Program-made: the position numbers and the translations under genes | DNA from: Sporosarcina sp. FSL K6-1508 | GTDB taxonomy: Bacteria; Bacillota; Bacilli; Bacillales_A; Planococcaceae | Reading direction: 5' to 3' | Assembly: GCF_038007465.1 (NCBI RefSeq) | Contig: NZ_JBBOXF010000001.1 | Span: forward strand, 4,674,967 to 4,738,966 | Length of the DNA: 64,000 nucleotides | The notes under the pieces: model-generated | Told to the model about the DNA's origin: nothing | The model's database searches: none | What the model saw: only the letters and a program-made list of their open reading frames with translations | In this document: piece by piece, positions 44,556 through 52,837 of the stretch | Layout: the number at the start of each line of letters is the position of its first letter | Position numbering within the stretch: the stretch's first letter is position 1

Positions 44556-46017
44556 AATGCATAATTCTTTCTTGTGTCATTTCAGTTTTTTGCAGTTCAG
44601 CTGTCATTGTGCCTTCATGCATGACAAGCACTCGATCGGTCATACCAATAATTTCGGGTAGTTCCGAAGAAATCATTAAAATCGCAACACCTTTTTCAGC
44701 AAGTTCATTAATGATCGAGTATATTTCTTTTTTTGCTCCAACATCGACGCCGCGCGTCGGCTCATCCAAAATCAGCACATTCGGTTCAATGCCAAGCCAT
44801 TTCGCAATAACGACTTTCTGCTGGTTTCCTCCGCTAAGCGATTTTGCCGCTTGGTTCGGACCCGACGTCCGCACCCCTAACCGTTTGACCATCGTTTCAT
44901 ACAGTTCTTTTTCTTCATTTGCTTTGATGATACCCTTGGCTGAAACCTTATCGAAATTCGTTAAGCTTAAATTGTCTCTTACTGAGAAATCCACGATAAG
45001 GCCCTCCGACTTACGATCTTCTGTTACATAGCCGAAACCCAGCTTTATCGCTTGCAGTGGGTTGCTGATTTTCACAGGTTTCCCATCGAGTAAAACTTCA
45101 CCTTTATGCAGTTTTTTATAGCCGAATAGAGACTGGGCAACTTCGGTTCTTCCTGCTCCCATCAAACCTGCAATACCGAGAACTTCACCTTTACGCAACT
45201 CAAATGATATATCTTCGAAATATCCATTGCGCGTCAATCCATTCGCAGCCAATTTTACATCACCGATTTTGGCATTTCGCTCGGGGAATCGTTCCCCCAG
45301 TTCCCGCCCAACCATCATCTGCACAATTTCGTCAAACGACGTTTTTTTAATCTCTTTAACCCCGACATAATTGCCGTCACGTAGAATGGTAATCCGATCG
45401 CATAATGAAAAGATTTCTTCCATTCTGTGGGATATATAAACGAATGAGACTCCATTCGATTGAAGAGCTCTAATTGTTTCAAACAACGATACGATTTCCC
45501 GTTCGGTCAAAGCCGCTGTCGGCTCGTCCATGACTATCACTTCTGCATTCGATGACATAGCTTTTGCAATTTCAATAATTTGCTGTTTGCCTACAGAAAG
45601 TTCACGGGCAATTGTTTTTACATCGATATCCAATCCAAGTTCCGCCAATATCGTCTTCGCTTCCTTGTTCATTTCCCTCGTTTTTAAAATTCCGCTTTTT
45701 CCAAACGTCTTTTCATTCCCAAGGAACAAGTTTTCCGCCACCGTCAAGTCCGGTAAAATATTCAGTTCCTGATGAATGACCGCAATTCCAGCACGTTCCG
45801 CTTCTTTCGGATTTTTAAAATCGACTAGCTCGCCTTTCACTTTCACTTCACCTGTATCACGCGTATAAATACCGGTTAGTATTTTCATTAAAGTTGATTT
45901 ACCGGCACCATTTTCACCCATAAGCGCATGAATTTCTCCCTTTTCTACAGAGAATTCCACGTTATTAAGAACGGTGTTTCCATTAAAAGACTTTGAAATC
46001 CCAGTCATTTCAATCAT
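44521..46017 (-). CDS. rbsA: Ribose ABC transporter ATPase, duplicated
   Basis: 498 residues with two ABC domains. First: GENGAGKSTLMKIL, LSVGKQQIIEIAKA, VIVMDEPTAAL. Second: GLMGAGRTEVAQSLFG (degenerate Walker A, Arg for Lys, as usual for this family), LSGGNQQKVVIAKWL, LILDEPTRGVDVGAK. Drives ribose import through RbsC. Preceded by a 132-base gap that contains a GGTGAC-ended element, unusual within this operon. Confidence 0.95.
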   Translation of the reverse strand: MIEMTGISKSFNGNTVLNNVEFSVEKGEIHALMGENGAGKSTLMKILTGIYTRDTGEVKVKGELVDFKNPKEAERAGIAVIHQELNILPDLTVAENLFLGNEKTFGKSGILKTREMNKEAKTILAELGLDIDVKTIARELSVGKQQIIEIAKAMSSNAEVIVMDEPTAALTEREIVSLFETIRALQSNGVSFVYISHRMEEIFSLCDRITILRDGNYVGVKEIKKTSFDEIVQMMVGRELGERFPERNAKIGDVKLAANGLTRNGYFEDISFELRKGEVLGIAGLMGAGRTEVAQSLFGYKKLHKGEVLLDGKPVKISNPLQAIKLGFGYVTEDRKSEGLIVDFSVRDNLSLTNFDKVSAKGIIKANEEKELYETMVKRLGVRTSGPNQAAKSLSGGNQQKVVIAKWLGIEPNVLILDEPTRGVDVGAKKEIYSIINELAEKGVAILMISSELPEIIGMTDRVLVMHEGTMTAELQKTEMTQERIMHYATGGDKIAQV

Positions 46018-46053
46018 ACTTCTTCACCCACTTTCTTTTCGCGATGGTTTTGC

Positions 46054-46120
46054 GGTGACAGTCACTAAGCATATTGCGAATACTGCGAATAGTGTCTGAA
46101 TTGTCTAGGTGACTGTCACC
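46054..46120. mobile_element. GGTGACTGTCACC-ended mini-element, copy 1
   Basis: 67 bp bounded by GGTGACAGTCAC (46054-46065) and GGTGACTGTCACC (46108-46120). The ends are palindromes that also pair with each other. The interior GAATAGT..CT.AATT..CTAG is shared with the element at 59606-59663. Sits between rbsD and rbsA. No gene; a MITE- or REP-like nature is inferred. Confidence 0.5.
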
Positions 46121-46149
46121 CAACTCTTGCTTTTGCCAATCCGTTTTCC

Positions 46150-46539
46150 TTAAAATATGACGCCCGATTGCAAGACAATATTTGCATAAGGGGTTGCCTC
46201 GCCAGTACGAATGATGACTTTGGATTTGCGCGTCAGTTGTTTGAAATTCTCATGCGGCAGCTTTGTTATGGCTGGCAATTTACTATGAAGGGTTTCATAC
46301 ACCTTCGTATTTTGACTCTCCATTTCGCTCGCAATAAATGCATGTTCCACTTCCAAGTCTTCCAAAACCGTGCCTACTATTTCAGTAAACGAAGGTTTTC
46401 CAATCGTATAGGAAAGATCGATGCAACGGACCCCTTCCGGTATAGGCAAGCCGCAATCTGCTATTGTTACTTGATCGGTATGGCCAAGCTTCGCAAAAAT
46501 GGCCGCCAGCTCACGATTCAATATGCCCTGTTTTTTCAT
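46150..46539 (-). CDS. rbsD: D-ribose pyranase
   Basis: 129 residues, KKQGILNRELAAIFAKLGHTDQVTIADCGLPIP with the catalytic His, then IDLSYTIGKPSF and RTGEATPYANIVLQSGVIF at the end. Interconverts beta-pyranose and beta-furanose forms of ribose so that RbsK can phosphorylate it. ATG overlaps the rbsK stop (ATGA). Confidence 0.96.
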   Translation of the reverse strand: MKKQGILNRELAAIFAKLGHTDQVTIADCGLPIPEGVRCIDLSYTIGKPSFTEIVGTVLEDLEVEHAFIASEMESQNTKVYETLHSKLPAITKLPHENFKQLTRKSKVIIRTGEATPYANIVLQSGVIF

Positions 46540-47420
46540 CGTCGTTCACTCACAAGTCGCAGTTCAACATCTGCGCGTGCCGGCATGCCGCCTTGTGCGC
46601 CAAATTTCTCGACGGATAAGGATGCAGCTGCGTTTGCGAACTTAACCGCCTCAGTTAACTCAAATCCTTCAACAATTGCATACGCAAATGCACCGTTGAA
46701 TGTATCTCCCGCTCCGGTTGTATCAACCACTTCTGTCTTAAAACCTTCTACGATAATGTGTTTTTTTCCATCGAAGTAACGGGCACCCGCACTGCCGAGC
46801 GTTACGATTAATTGATTTGGATAGCTTTCCAGCGCGGCTTCCATATCTAAACCAAAAAGTTGTTCACATTCGGTTTCATTCGGCGTTAGGTATGTTAGAT
46901 AAGTCATGAATTCTTTTTGGAAACCTCCAGCAGGTGCCGGATTTAATAAGACAGGAACGTTCAGCTCAGCACAGATTTCCAACGTATGTTTTATCGTCGG
47001 GATCGGTATTTCGAGTTGCAATAAAACAAGCCTGCTCTTTTTAATCGTTTCTTTCATTTCATCGATACAGGCAGGCGTCAGTTCATAATTCGCTCCCGGT
47101 ACGACGATGATTCGATTATCGCCATCCGATAACAATATATTTGCGATTCCAGAGGCTACCTCTGTACTCTCCGTTACTCCAGAAACGTCCACTGAGTTGA
47201 CAATCAAGTTTTCGATTAATTCCTCTCCGAAACCATCGTTCCCAACATTCGCCACCATATGGACATTTCCACCGAGACGGGCGGTGGCAACTGCTTGATT
47301 TGCTCCTTTGCCTCCTGGTACGGTTGTGAATAATTGGCCTAAAACTGTCTCACCTTGCTTTGGAAATAGATCTGTTTGCACAACTAAATCCATATTGATA
47401 CTTCCGACGACTGTAATCAT
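46536..47420 (-). CDS. rbsK: Ribokinase
   Basis: 294 residues, PfkB family. VVGSINMDLVVQTDLFPKQGET at the start, PGGKGANQAVATARLGG (substrate site) and DTTGAGDTFNGAFAYA with the catalytic Asp. Phosphorylates ribose to ribose-5-phosphate. ATGA overlap with rbsR upstream and with rbsD downstream. Confidence 0.96.
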   Translation of the reverse strand: MITVVGSINMDLVVQTDLFPKQGETVLGQLFTTVPGGKGANQAVATARLGGNVHMVANVGNDGFGEELIENLIVNSVDVSGVTESTEVASGIANILLSDGDNRIIVVPGANYELTPACIDEMKETIKKSRLVLLQLEIPIPTIKHTLEICAELNVPVLLNPAPAGGFQKEFMTYLTYLTPNETECEQLFGLDMEAALESYPNQLIVTLGSAGARYFDGKKHIIVEGFKTEVVDTTGAGDTFNGAFAYAIVEGFELTEAVKFANAAASLSVEKFGAQGGMPARADVELRLVSERR

Positions 47421-48400
47421 TCCTGTTCACTCCTCGTTGTCCCTCGAATAATCAGTTCAACCGGAACTTGTATATCTCTTTCTTCGAGCTCGATTTCTTC
47501 AATTAACTTAATGAGCATCCGTGTAGTAAGTGCGCCCATCTTATAAATATCCTGCGCTACTGTCGTTAGTCCGGGCGTCAACATACCGCCAAGCGCAATC
47601 CCGTCAAACCCGACAATCTGCAACTCATCGGGTACGGCAATTCCTAGCGAGTGTGCGGCTTTCAACGCTCCTGCCGCAGACACATCACTACTTGCAAAAA
47701 TGCCATCAATCTCTTTGTTTTCTGACAGGAATTTTCGTGCTATCTCTTCCGACTGTTCGAAATGGAATGGACACTCGATAATATGCGTCGCAATTCCTTT
47801 TCCTCTTATAGCCTCCAGAAAACCGTCAAGCCGATCATCTGCCGGTACTAGTCCTGCGGGTCCCCGCATGCAAACAATATGTTGACAACCTTGGTCAATT
47901 AAATGGGCGGTTCCTATACGTGCGCCTTCTTTGTTGTTCGATGAAACTGTTGGAATTGTTTCATCAATCATCCGGTCCAAAGCGACTATGGGCATATCCA
48001 ATTTCTGATAGTAACTCGCCTGCAACTGATTGGTTGTAATAATGAAACCGGATACATATTTTTGTTTTAAAGTTTCGATATAATGAATTTCTTTTTCCGC
48101 TTTTTCATCCGAATTGCACAACACGACTGTATAGTCGTACGATAGTGCGATGTCTTCAACTGCACGTGCAAGTTCCGGAAAAAAAGGGTTCATAATGTCC
48201 GGTACAATTAAGCCGATTAGTTTCGTTTGCTTCGTACTTAATGATCGCGCCACAAGATTCGGTTTATATTCCAATTCCTTGATCGCTCGCTCAATCACTT
48301 CTTTTGCTTCTTTACTAACGTAGCCTTTTTTATTGATAAAGCGTGAAACAGTCGCTACTGAGACACCTGACTCTTTCGCTACATCCCGAATAGTAGCCAA
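47417..48400 (-). CDS. rbsR: LacI-family ribose operon repressor
   Basis: 327 residues, TTG start after AAAGGGTG. Helix-turn-helix ATIRDVAKESGVSVATVSRFINKKGYVSKEAKE, hinge KPNLVARSLSTKQTKLIGLIVPDIMNPFFPELA, sensor domain with IGTAHLIDQGCQHIVCMRGP, FASSDVSAAGALKAAHSLGIAVPDELQIVGFDG. First gene of rbsRKDACB, the order known in Bacillus subtilis. Should repress from the palindrome at 48425-48440, relieved by ribose. Confidence 0.95.
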   Translation of the reverse strand: MATIRDVAKESGVSVATVSRFINKKGYVSKEAKEVIERAIKELEYKPNLVARSLSTKQTKLIGLIVPDIMNPFFPELARAVEDIALSYDYTVVLCNSDEKAEKEIHYIETLKQKYVSGFIITTNQLQASYYQKLDMPIVALDRMIDETIPTVSSNNKEGARIGTAHLIDQGCQHIVCMRGPAGLVPADDRLDGFLEAIRGKGIATHIIECPFHFEQSEEIARKFLSENKEIDGIFASSDVSAAGALKAAHSLGIAVPDELQIVGFDGIALGGMLTPGLTTVAQDIYKMGALTTRMLIKLIEEIELEERDIQVPVELIIRGTTRSEQE

Positions 48401-48424
48401 CTATTTCACCCTTTCTTCCCGCAT

Positions 48425-48440
48425 GTGTAACCGGTTACAC
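48425..48440. promoter_or_regulatory. LacI-type/cre-like operator of rbs
   Basis: GTGTAACCGGTTACAC, a perfect 16-bp palindrome immediately downstream of the -10, overlapping the expected transcription start. It fits the LacI-family pattern and differs from the CcpA cre consensus by one base (C for the sixth-position purine), so RbsR or CcpA could bind. A close relative occurs at 61131-61144. Confidence 0.75.
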
Positions 48441-48442
48441 AC

Positions 48443-48472
48443 ACTATACCAAGCCATTGATTTGTTTGTCAA
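48443..48472 (-). promoter_or_regulatory. Sigma-A promoter of rbsRKDACB
   Basis: Minus strand TTGACA (48467-48472), 18-base spacer, TATAGT (48443-48448), about 43 bases before the rbsR start. Confidence 0.82.
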
Positions 48473-48502
48473 TGAGAGTTTTAATCCAGTTAATCAAAAT
48501 AC

Positions 48503-48543
48503 AAAACAGCCGTAAGAGTGTGATCCACTCTTACGGCTGTTTT
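48503..48543 (-). terminator. Terminator of the pyruvyl transferase gene
   Basis: 17-bp stem AAACAGCCGTAAGAGTG / CACTCTTACGGCTGTTT with TGATC loop; TTTTG follows on the minus strand. Lies between this gene and the rbs promoter. Confidence 0.88.
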
Positions 48544-48551
48544 ACTGTTAT

Positions 48552-49697
48552 TCACTTTTTCTTTACTGCTTTTACAAACTGTTCTGTCCCATTCATCGAT
48601 TCATCGTATAAATCTTGAGAAAGTCTTATTGTATTTTCGATTGTCGTAGACCAGTTTTCCTTCATTTCATTGAATGCATCCAAGAACAGTGTTTGTTGTT
48701 TGTTGATGTCCCCGATCGGGAATGCGTATTTTTCCAAGTGGGCAAGTTTCATGAAATTATTCACTTTATGATGATAGGAAATCGCCATAATAGGTGTTTC
48801 AGTACAAGTTGCCAAAATTAATGAATGGAGTCTTGTGCCAATGATAATATCCTGCTGTGCGGTAATTTCAAGGATTTTATCGGGCAGAAGATTATCATCG
48901 ATAATGGAAATATTGTCTTTGTGTATCATTTTCTTTTCGATGTCTTTAGTGACATCAGCGTCTTGCGGGAATTTTGTTGCGAAAAATGTCAATTCAACAT
49001 TGTGTTCCGCTGCAAGATTGTCCAGGTTCTTTGCCATGCCTTCTACATAATCGTTATAGATTGCAGGATTCCCTTCTGGCCAATACCCCGCATTGTAATA
49101 GGGGACAGCGGTAATACCGATTTTCGTCGGCACTTCCGATTTTTCAACACCCGTTTGACGGAGGGAAAACGCTGGATCGCCGATAGTCAAGACTTGCTCT
49201 TTCACGCCAATTGATTTCAAGAGGTTGGCCGATTCCGGATCACGTACCGAAATACTGTCTGCATGTTTTGCCATATAGCGGATGAACCATTTCCCTAAAC
49301 CACTGCTAAGCGGACCTGCTCCGCATCCGTAAACGACGTAAGGAGTTTTCGAGTTTTTAGCCATCATCGCGTAAGATCCGAACAATGGTGCTTCCCGTTT
49401 ATATAAATCCATCAAGATTCCGCCGCCGCCAATAATAAGAAGATCAAACGTCTTAACGATTCTCTTATTGTTTTGGTACGTTGCGAAAAATGTTTTTACT
49501 GCATTGCCACTTTTATAATACAGCGGAAAACTTGTGACTCCGTATCGTTCTGCTGTCTGTTTAGGATTGTTACTGAAGACCGTTAAATCATTGCTGTTTA
49601 TCTTGAACGTTGACGTCACTTGTTTAATGATGCTGAGTAAAATTGCTTCATCACCGTTATTATCGTTGCCGTAATTGCCTACAATACCAATTTTCAT
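48552..49697 (-). CDS. Polysaccharide pyruvyl transferase family protein
   Basis: 381 residues, GT-B-like. Starts MKIGIVGNYGNDNNGDEAILLSI, the family's NxGDEA block; IIGGGGILMDLYKREAPLFGSYA; YGCGAGPLSSGLGKW; SVRDPESANLLKSIGV; IGTRLHSLILA; ISYHHKVNNFM. CsaB, a member, adds ketal pyruvate to the secondary wall polymer that SLH domains bind. Five SLH proteins in this window, one directly upstream in transcription order, make that role attractive, but other members pyruvylate exopolysaccharides, and the sequence alone does not prove CsaB orthology. ATG after GAGGAAG. Confidence 0.85.
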   Translation of the reverse strand: MKIGIVGNYGNDNNGDEAILLSIIKQVTSTFKINSNDLTVFSNNPKQTAERYGVTSFPLYYKSGNAVKTFFATYQNNKRIVKTFDLLIIGGGGILMDLYKREAPLFGSYAMMAKNSKTPYVVYGCGAGPLSSGLGKWFIRYMAKHADSISVRDPESANLLKSIGVKEQVLTIGDPAFSLRQTGVEKSEVPTKIGITAVPYYNAGYWPEGNPAIYNDYVEGMAKNLDNLAAEHNVELTFFATKFPQDADVTKDIEKKMIHKDNISIIDDNLLPDKILEITAQQDIIIGTRLHSLILATCTETPIMAISYHHKVNNFMKLAHLEKYAFPIGDINKQQTLFLDAFNEMKENWSTTIENTIRLSQDLYDESMNGTEQFVKAVKKK

Positions 49698-49758
49698 TTC
49701 CCGACTTCCTCTACTACATGATGGTTTCAGTATAACATAGCTGTACTACTCCATGAAT

Positions 49759-49788
49759 ATGGAACCAATCATGAATGACTGGTTCCAT
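49759..49788. terminator. Hairpin after the SLH phosphodiester glycosidase
   Basis: Stem ATGGAACCA / TGGTTCCAT. The T-run lies on the plus strand side only, so it is a weak terminator for the minus-strand gene. Confidence 0.4.
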
Positions 49789-49793
49789 CTTTT

Positions 49794-52049
49794 TTACTTA
49801 TTAATACTGCGATACAAGAATGCGCTGAATTGCGCACGATTTACGGGTTTATTCGGCTCGAAATTGCCTTTTTCGTTCCCTGTTGTGATTCCGCTTTTCG
49901 CTAGAATATGGACTTGCTTATACGCCCAGTGGCTTGAAGGAACGTCTTTGAATTTCTTAGTCGCTTCGCCTTCTAGACTGTATGCTTTCACAAGGATTGC
50001 TGCCATTTGTGCTCGTGTTAACTGGCCTGCCGGGTCGAAAGTTCCGTCCCCTTTACCCCCTACCAGATTCGCATTTGCAATGGCGTTGATTTCATTGTAA
50101 TAACGATGCTTTTTAGGTACATCTTTAAACTGCTGTGCGCTGGCTTTTGTTGTGTCCAAGTTGAACACCCGGCTCAAGATGACTGCCGCATGTTCCCGTG
50201 ACAACGTATTCCCCGGGTTGAATTTACCATCCAAGTCCCCTTTAATATACCCAAGATCTTTCAAAAAACTGATTTCAGTATAGTATGCATAAGTAGATGA
50301 GATATCTGTGAACGCTGGTGTATTGTCAGTTAATGTGATTGGAATATTGGCTGTTTTCGATCCCAGTGTCACGTTTACTGAACCTTTTCCTGCTTTATTG
50401 ACGGCTTTAAAGCTTCCGGACTGTGTAATCGTTCCGATATCCCCTGTAACGCTCCATTTCAATTGTTCAGGCGAATAAATAATCGGTTTCCCTTGTACAT
50501 CCGTTGCATTTGCTTTGAATGTAACACTTCCACCGGGAGCCACTTTTGTTGTTGAAGGTGAAATCGTCAATTTTGCTGGTGCATCGACAACTGATACAGG
50601 GAATGATTGTTTTGCATTTCCATATTCTATGGAAACGCGATCTTCTCCAGCTTTCACTGCACTGTACGACAGCCCAGAACCGGTAACACTGCCTTTTTCT
50701 GATGTTACTTGAATCTGACTGTTATCTACTTTTAATGGATTGTAATAAGCATCAAGTACATGGTTCACTGTCAAAGAAGTTTTCGAACCTACAAGCATCG
50801 TGCCGACTTGATTGCGCGAAACGCTAATTTGAGCAGGCTCGCTTACAGGTGCAGTACTGATTGCTTCAATGATTGCGGATACTCTTCGTTCCGCAGAATT
50901 TGTCGTCCGGTTTGCCAACACAACCGTATTGCTACCGTGATTTCGCACACCCATGGCTGTTGAGCCGCCGCCATCAAAATTAAGTGCCCGATCGTAGCCT
51001 TGCGCAGCTAAATAATTTGCGAATTGTGTAAGTGACATCCCGTTACTGTAACCCTTAAGATTATCCACTGTTACAAGATGCACTTGTTTTTTATCTTTAC
51101 TAATAGCAATTGCTGTACGTGCAGTTAATGTACTTGCCCGCCAATTGGATGTGTTCATTGTAATGTTTGGCTTGCCGTCCTTCAAAAGCATCGGACCGCT
51201 CGCCAGCATGAACTCGGAATCCATCCATTTATCATCGATAGACAATGCAAGGGATACATCTTCCCCTACTTGCATATTTTTAAATTTCTCAAGGCCTTTT
51301 CCGCCATGAACAGAGAGTACAAATCCAGTTTTAGGAATTTCTATTTTCTCTTTTGATCCATAACCACGTACTTTTACAACTTTCCCTGTCAGTTTCTGAC
51401 CGTATTGTGTAGTAGTAATTGGCTGTCCAGTATCGACAACCACTTCAATTCCAAACTGATTGGAATTAGTGTATTTATCAATGTTTTGCGGTGTAAAAAT
51501 AATTGTTTCATCATCTTGTCGCTGACGATTTATTCCCGTCAATAGATGATTTGTCCCTTTGTAATCCATCCGAACATTGAAATTAAACTGATCGATTTCA
51601 GCAAGCCCGTCTTTCGTCACGCCGAATGCGATTGGTTGGTTCACATAGTTACTAGTCGAATTGGAAATGACGCCTCCATTAACAATCTCGTTCCCTTGTG
51701 AAATCAAATACATCGGGAGTCCGTTATTCATGTCGAAAAATGAAGCATTAATGGCTCCAACAACACGGTTACCATCCTTTGAATCACGGTTCGCCAATGC
51801 TGTCGTTGCTTGTGTTTTTGCTATCGGCGCAGGAAGTCCGACTTGTAATTTTGTATATTGATCCCCTAAATTGACAGACAAATGATTTATGTAGTTTTTA
51901 GAAGACTGCGTGTATTGGGAATAAGTTACTCCTGATGATACCGGATAACTCTTCAACGCATTCTGATTGGCCGAGGCACTTGCTGGTACAGTCCAAAGTA
52001 GCGTTGCTGCTACTGCTGTCATGGCAACTTGTTTACTGAAACGTTTCAA
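49794..52049 (-). CDS. SLH-anchored phosphodiester glycosidase (NAGPA domain)
   Basis: 751 residues. Signal peptide (about 1-27, TLLWTVPASASA), NAGPA/DUF2233-type domain (about 80-400: RVVGAINASFFDMNNGLPMYLISQG, MLASGPMLLKDGKP, TARTAIAISKDKKQVHLVTVD, LNFDGGGSTAMGVR), two Ig-like repeats including a BIG2-type one (about 405-575), then three SLH modules (about 580-750). Family members split sugar-phosphodiester bonds such as exposed GlcNAc-phosphate caps; here it may trim wall or foreign glycans at the surface. The start is TTG 52049 with a poor ribosome site; AAAGGAG lies about 35 bases upstream, compatible with an unusual ATC start in frame. Confidence 0.9.
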   Translation of the reverse strand: MKRFSKQVAMTAVAATLLWTVPASASANQNALKSYPVSSGVTYSQYTQSSKNYINHLSVNLGDQYTKLQVGLPAPIAKTQATTALANRDSKDGNRVVGAINASFFDMNNGLPMYLISQGNEIVNGGVISNSTSNYVNQPIAFGVTKDGLAEIDQFNFNVRMDYKGTNHLLTGINRQRQDDETIIFTPQNIDKYTNSNQFGIEVVVDTGQPITTTQYGQKLTGKVVKVRGYGSKEKIEIPKTGFVLSVHGGKGLEKFKNMQVGEDVSLALSIDDKWMDSEFMLASGPMLLKDGKPNITMNTSNWRASTLTARTAIAISKDKKQVHLVTVDNLKGYSNGMSLTQFANYLAAQGYDRALNFDGGGSTAMGVRNHGSNTVVLANRTTNSAERRVSAIIEAISTAPVSEPAQISVSRNQVGTMLVGSKTSLTVNHVLDAYYNPLKVDNSQIQVTSEKGSVTGSGLSYSAVKAGEDRVSIEYGNAKQSFPVSVVDAPAKLTISPSTTKVAPGGSVTFKANATDVQGKPIIYSPEQLKWSVTGDIGTITQSGSFKAVNKAGKGSVNVTLGSKTANIPITLTDNTPAFTDISSTYAYYTEISFLKDLGYIKGDLDGKFNPGNTLSREHAAVILSRVFNLDTTKASAQQFKDVPKKHRYYNEINAIANANLVGGKGDGTFDPAGQLTRAQMAAILVKAYSLEGEATKKFKDVPSSHWAYKQVHILAKSGITTGNEKGNFEPNKPVNRAQFSAFLYRSINK

Positions 52050-52150
52050 TGAAGCTACTTTACTAGTGATAAAACGACACTCTCCTTTCCTATGAATATA
52101 CAGCTTACCAGAGGATTCGACAGATTGCCATAATCCATAAGAAGGAAATT

Positions 52151-52760
52151 ATGAAATGTGGAGGCGGCCTGCTTAAATGCGACAGGCAGAAGACGATTCT
52201 GCGGAGCGGCGTTCTTTGCCGCATAGCCGGATCAGCTTCTGACCCGAGCATTTGGCCGTCGGAGCTAGACAATATGAAATGCGGAAGCGCCTGTTCAGCC
52301 CCGAAAAGCGCTGGAGGACCTGAAGATAAAGGCGCCTTTTGCCTTTTCTCCAGGTCTGAACCGACTCGAGGGGCTAGGCGCTGGAGCTAGACAATAGGAA
52401 ATGCGGAAGCGCCTGCTCAGCCCCGAAAAGCGCTGGAAGACCTGAAGATAAAGGCGCCTTTTGCCTTTTCTCCAGGTCTGAACCGACTCGAGGGGCTAGG
52501 CGCTGGAGCTAGACAATAGGAAATGCGGAAGCGCCTGTTCAGCTCCGAAAAGCGCTGGAAGACCTGAAGATAAAGGCGCCTTTTGCCTTTTCTCCAGGTC
52601 TGAACCGACTCGAGGGGCTAGGCGCTGGAGCTAGACAATAGGAAATGCGGAAGCGCCTGTTCAGCTCCGAAAAGCGCTGGAAGACCTGAAGATAAAGGCG
52701 CCTTTTGCCTTTTCTCTAGGTCTGAAGCGACTCGAGGGGCTAGGCGCTGGAGCTAGACAA
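52151..52760. repeat. 122-bp tandem array: four units plus a diverged 123-bp leader unit
   Basis: GGAGCTAGACAATA recurs at 52261, 52383, 52505, 52627 and 52749, exactly 122 bases apart. The four units are nearly identical and include GACCTGAAGATAAAGGC / GCCTTTTCTCCAGGTC inverted arms and GGCGCTGGAGC. The stretch 52151-52273 has the same ends (ATGAAATG..GGAG; ..GGAGCTAGACAATATGAAATG) but a different, also palindromic, interior (GCGGAGCGGC..GCCGCATAGCCGG). No ribosome sites or start codons fit genes. Rest of 52050-52150 is the leader of the SLH gene. Confidence 0.9.
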
Positions 52761-52798
52761 AGAGAGTACGTAAAAAAATTACATATTCTCTACAAAAA

Positions 52799-52834
52799 AA
52801 CTGTTCGAGGCAGATGTATCTCCCTCGAACAGTT
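52799..52834 (-). terminator. Terminator of the O-antigen-ligase-like gene
   Basis: Stem AACTGTTCGAGG / CCTCGAACAGTT, then seven Ts on the minus strand, four bases after the stop. Confidence 0.88.
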
Positions 52835-52837
52835 CTG

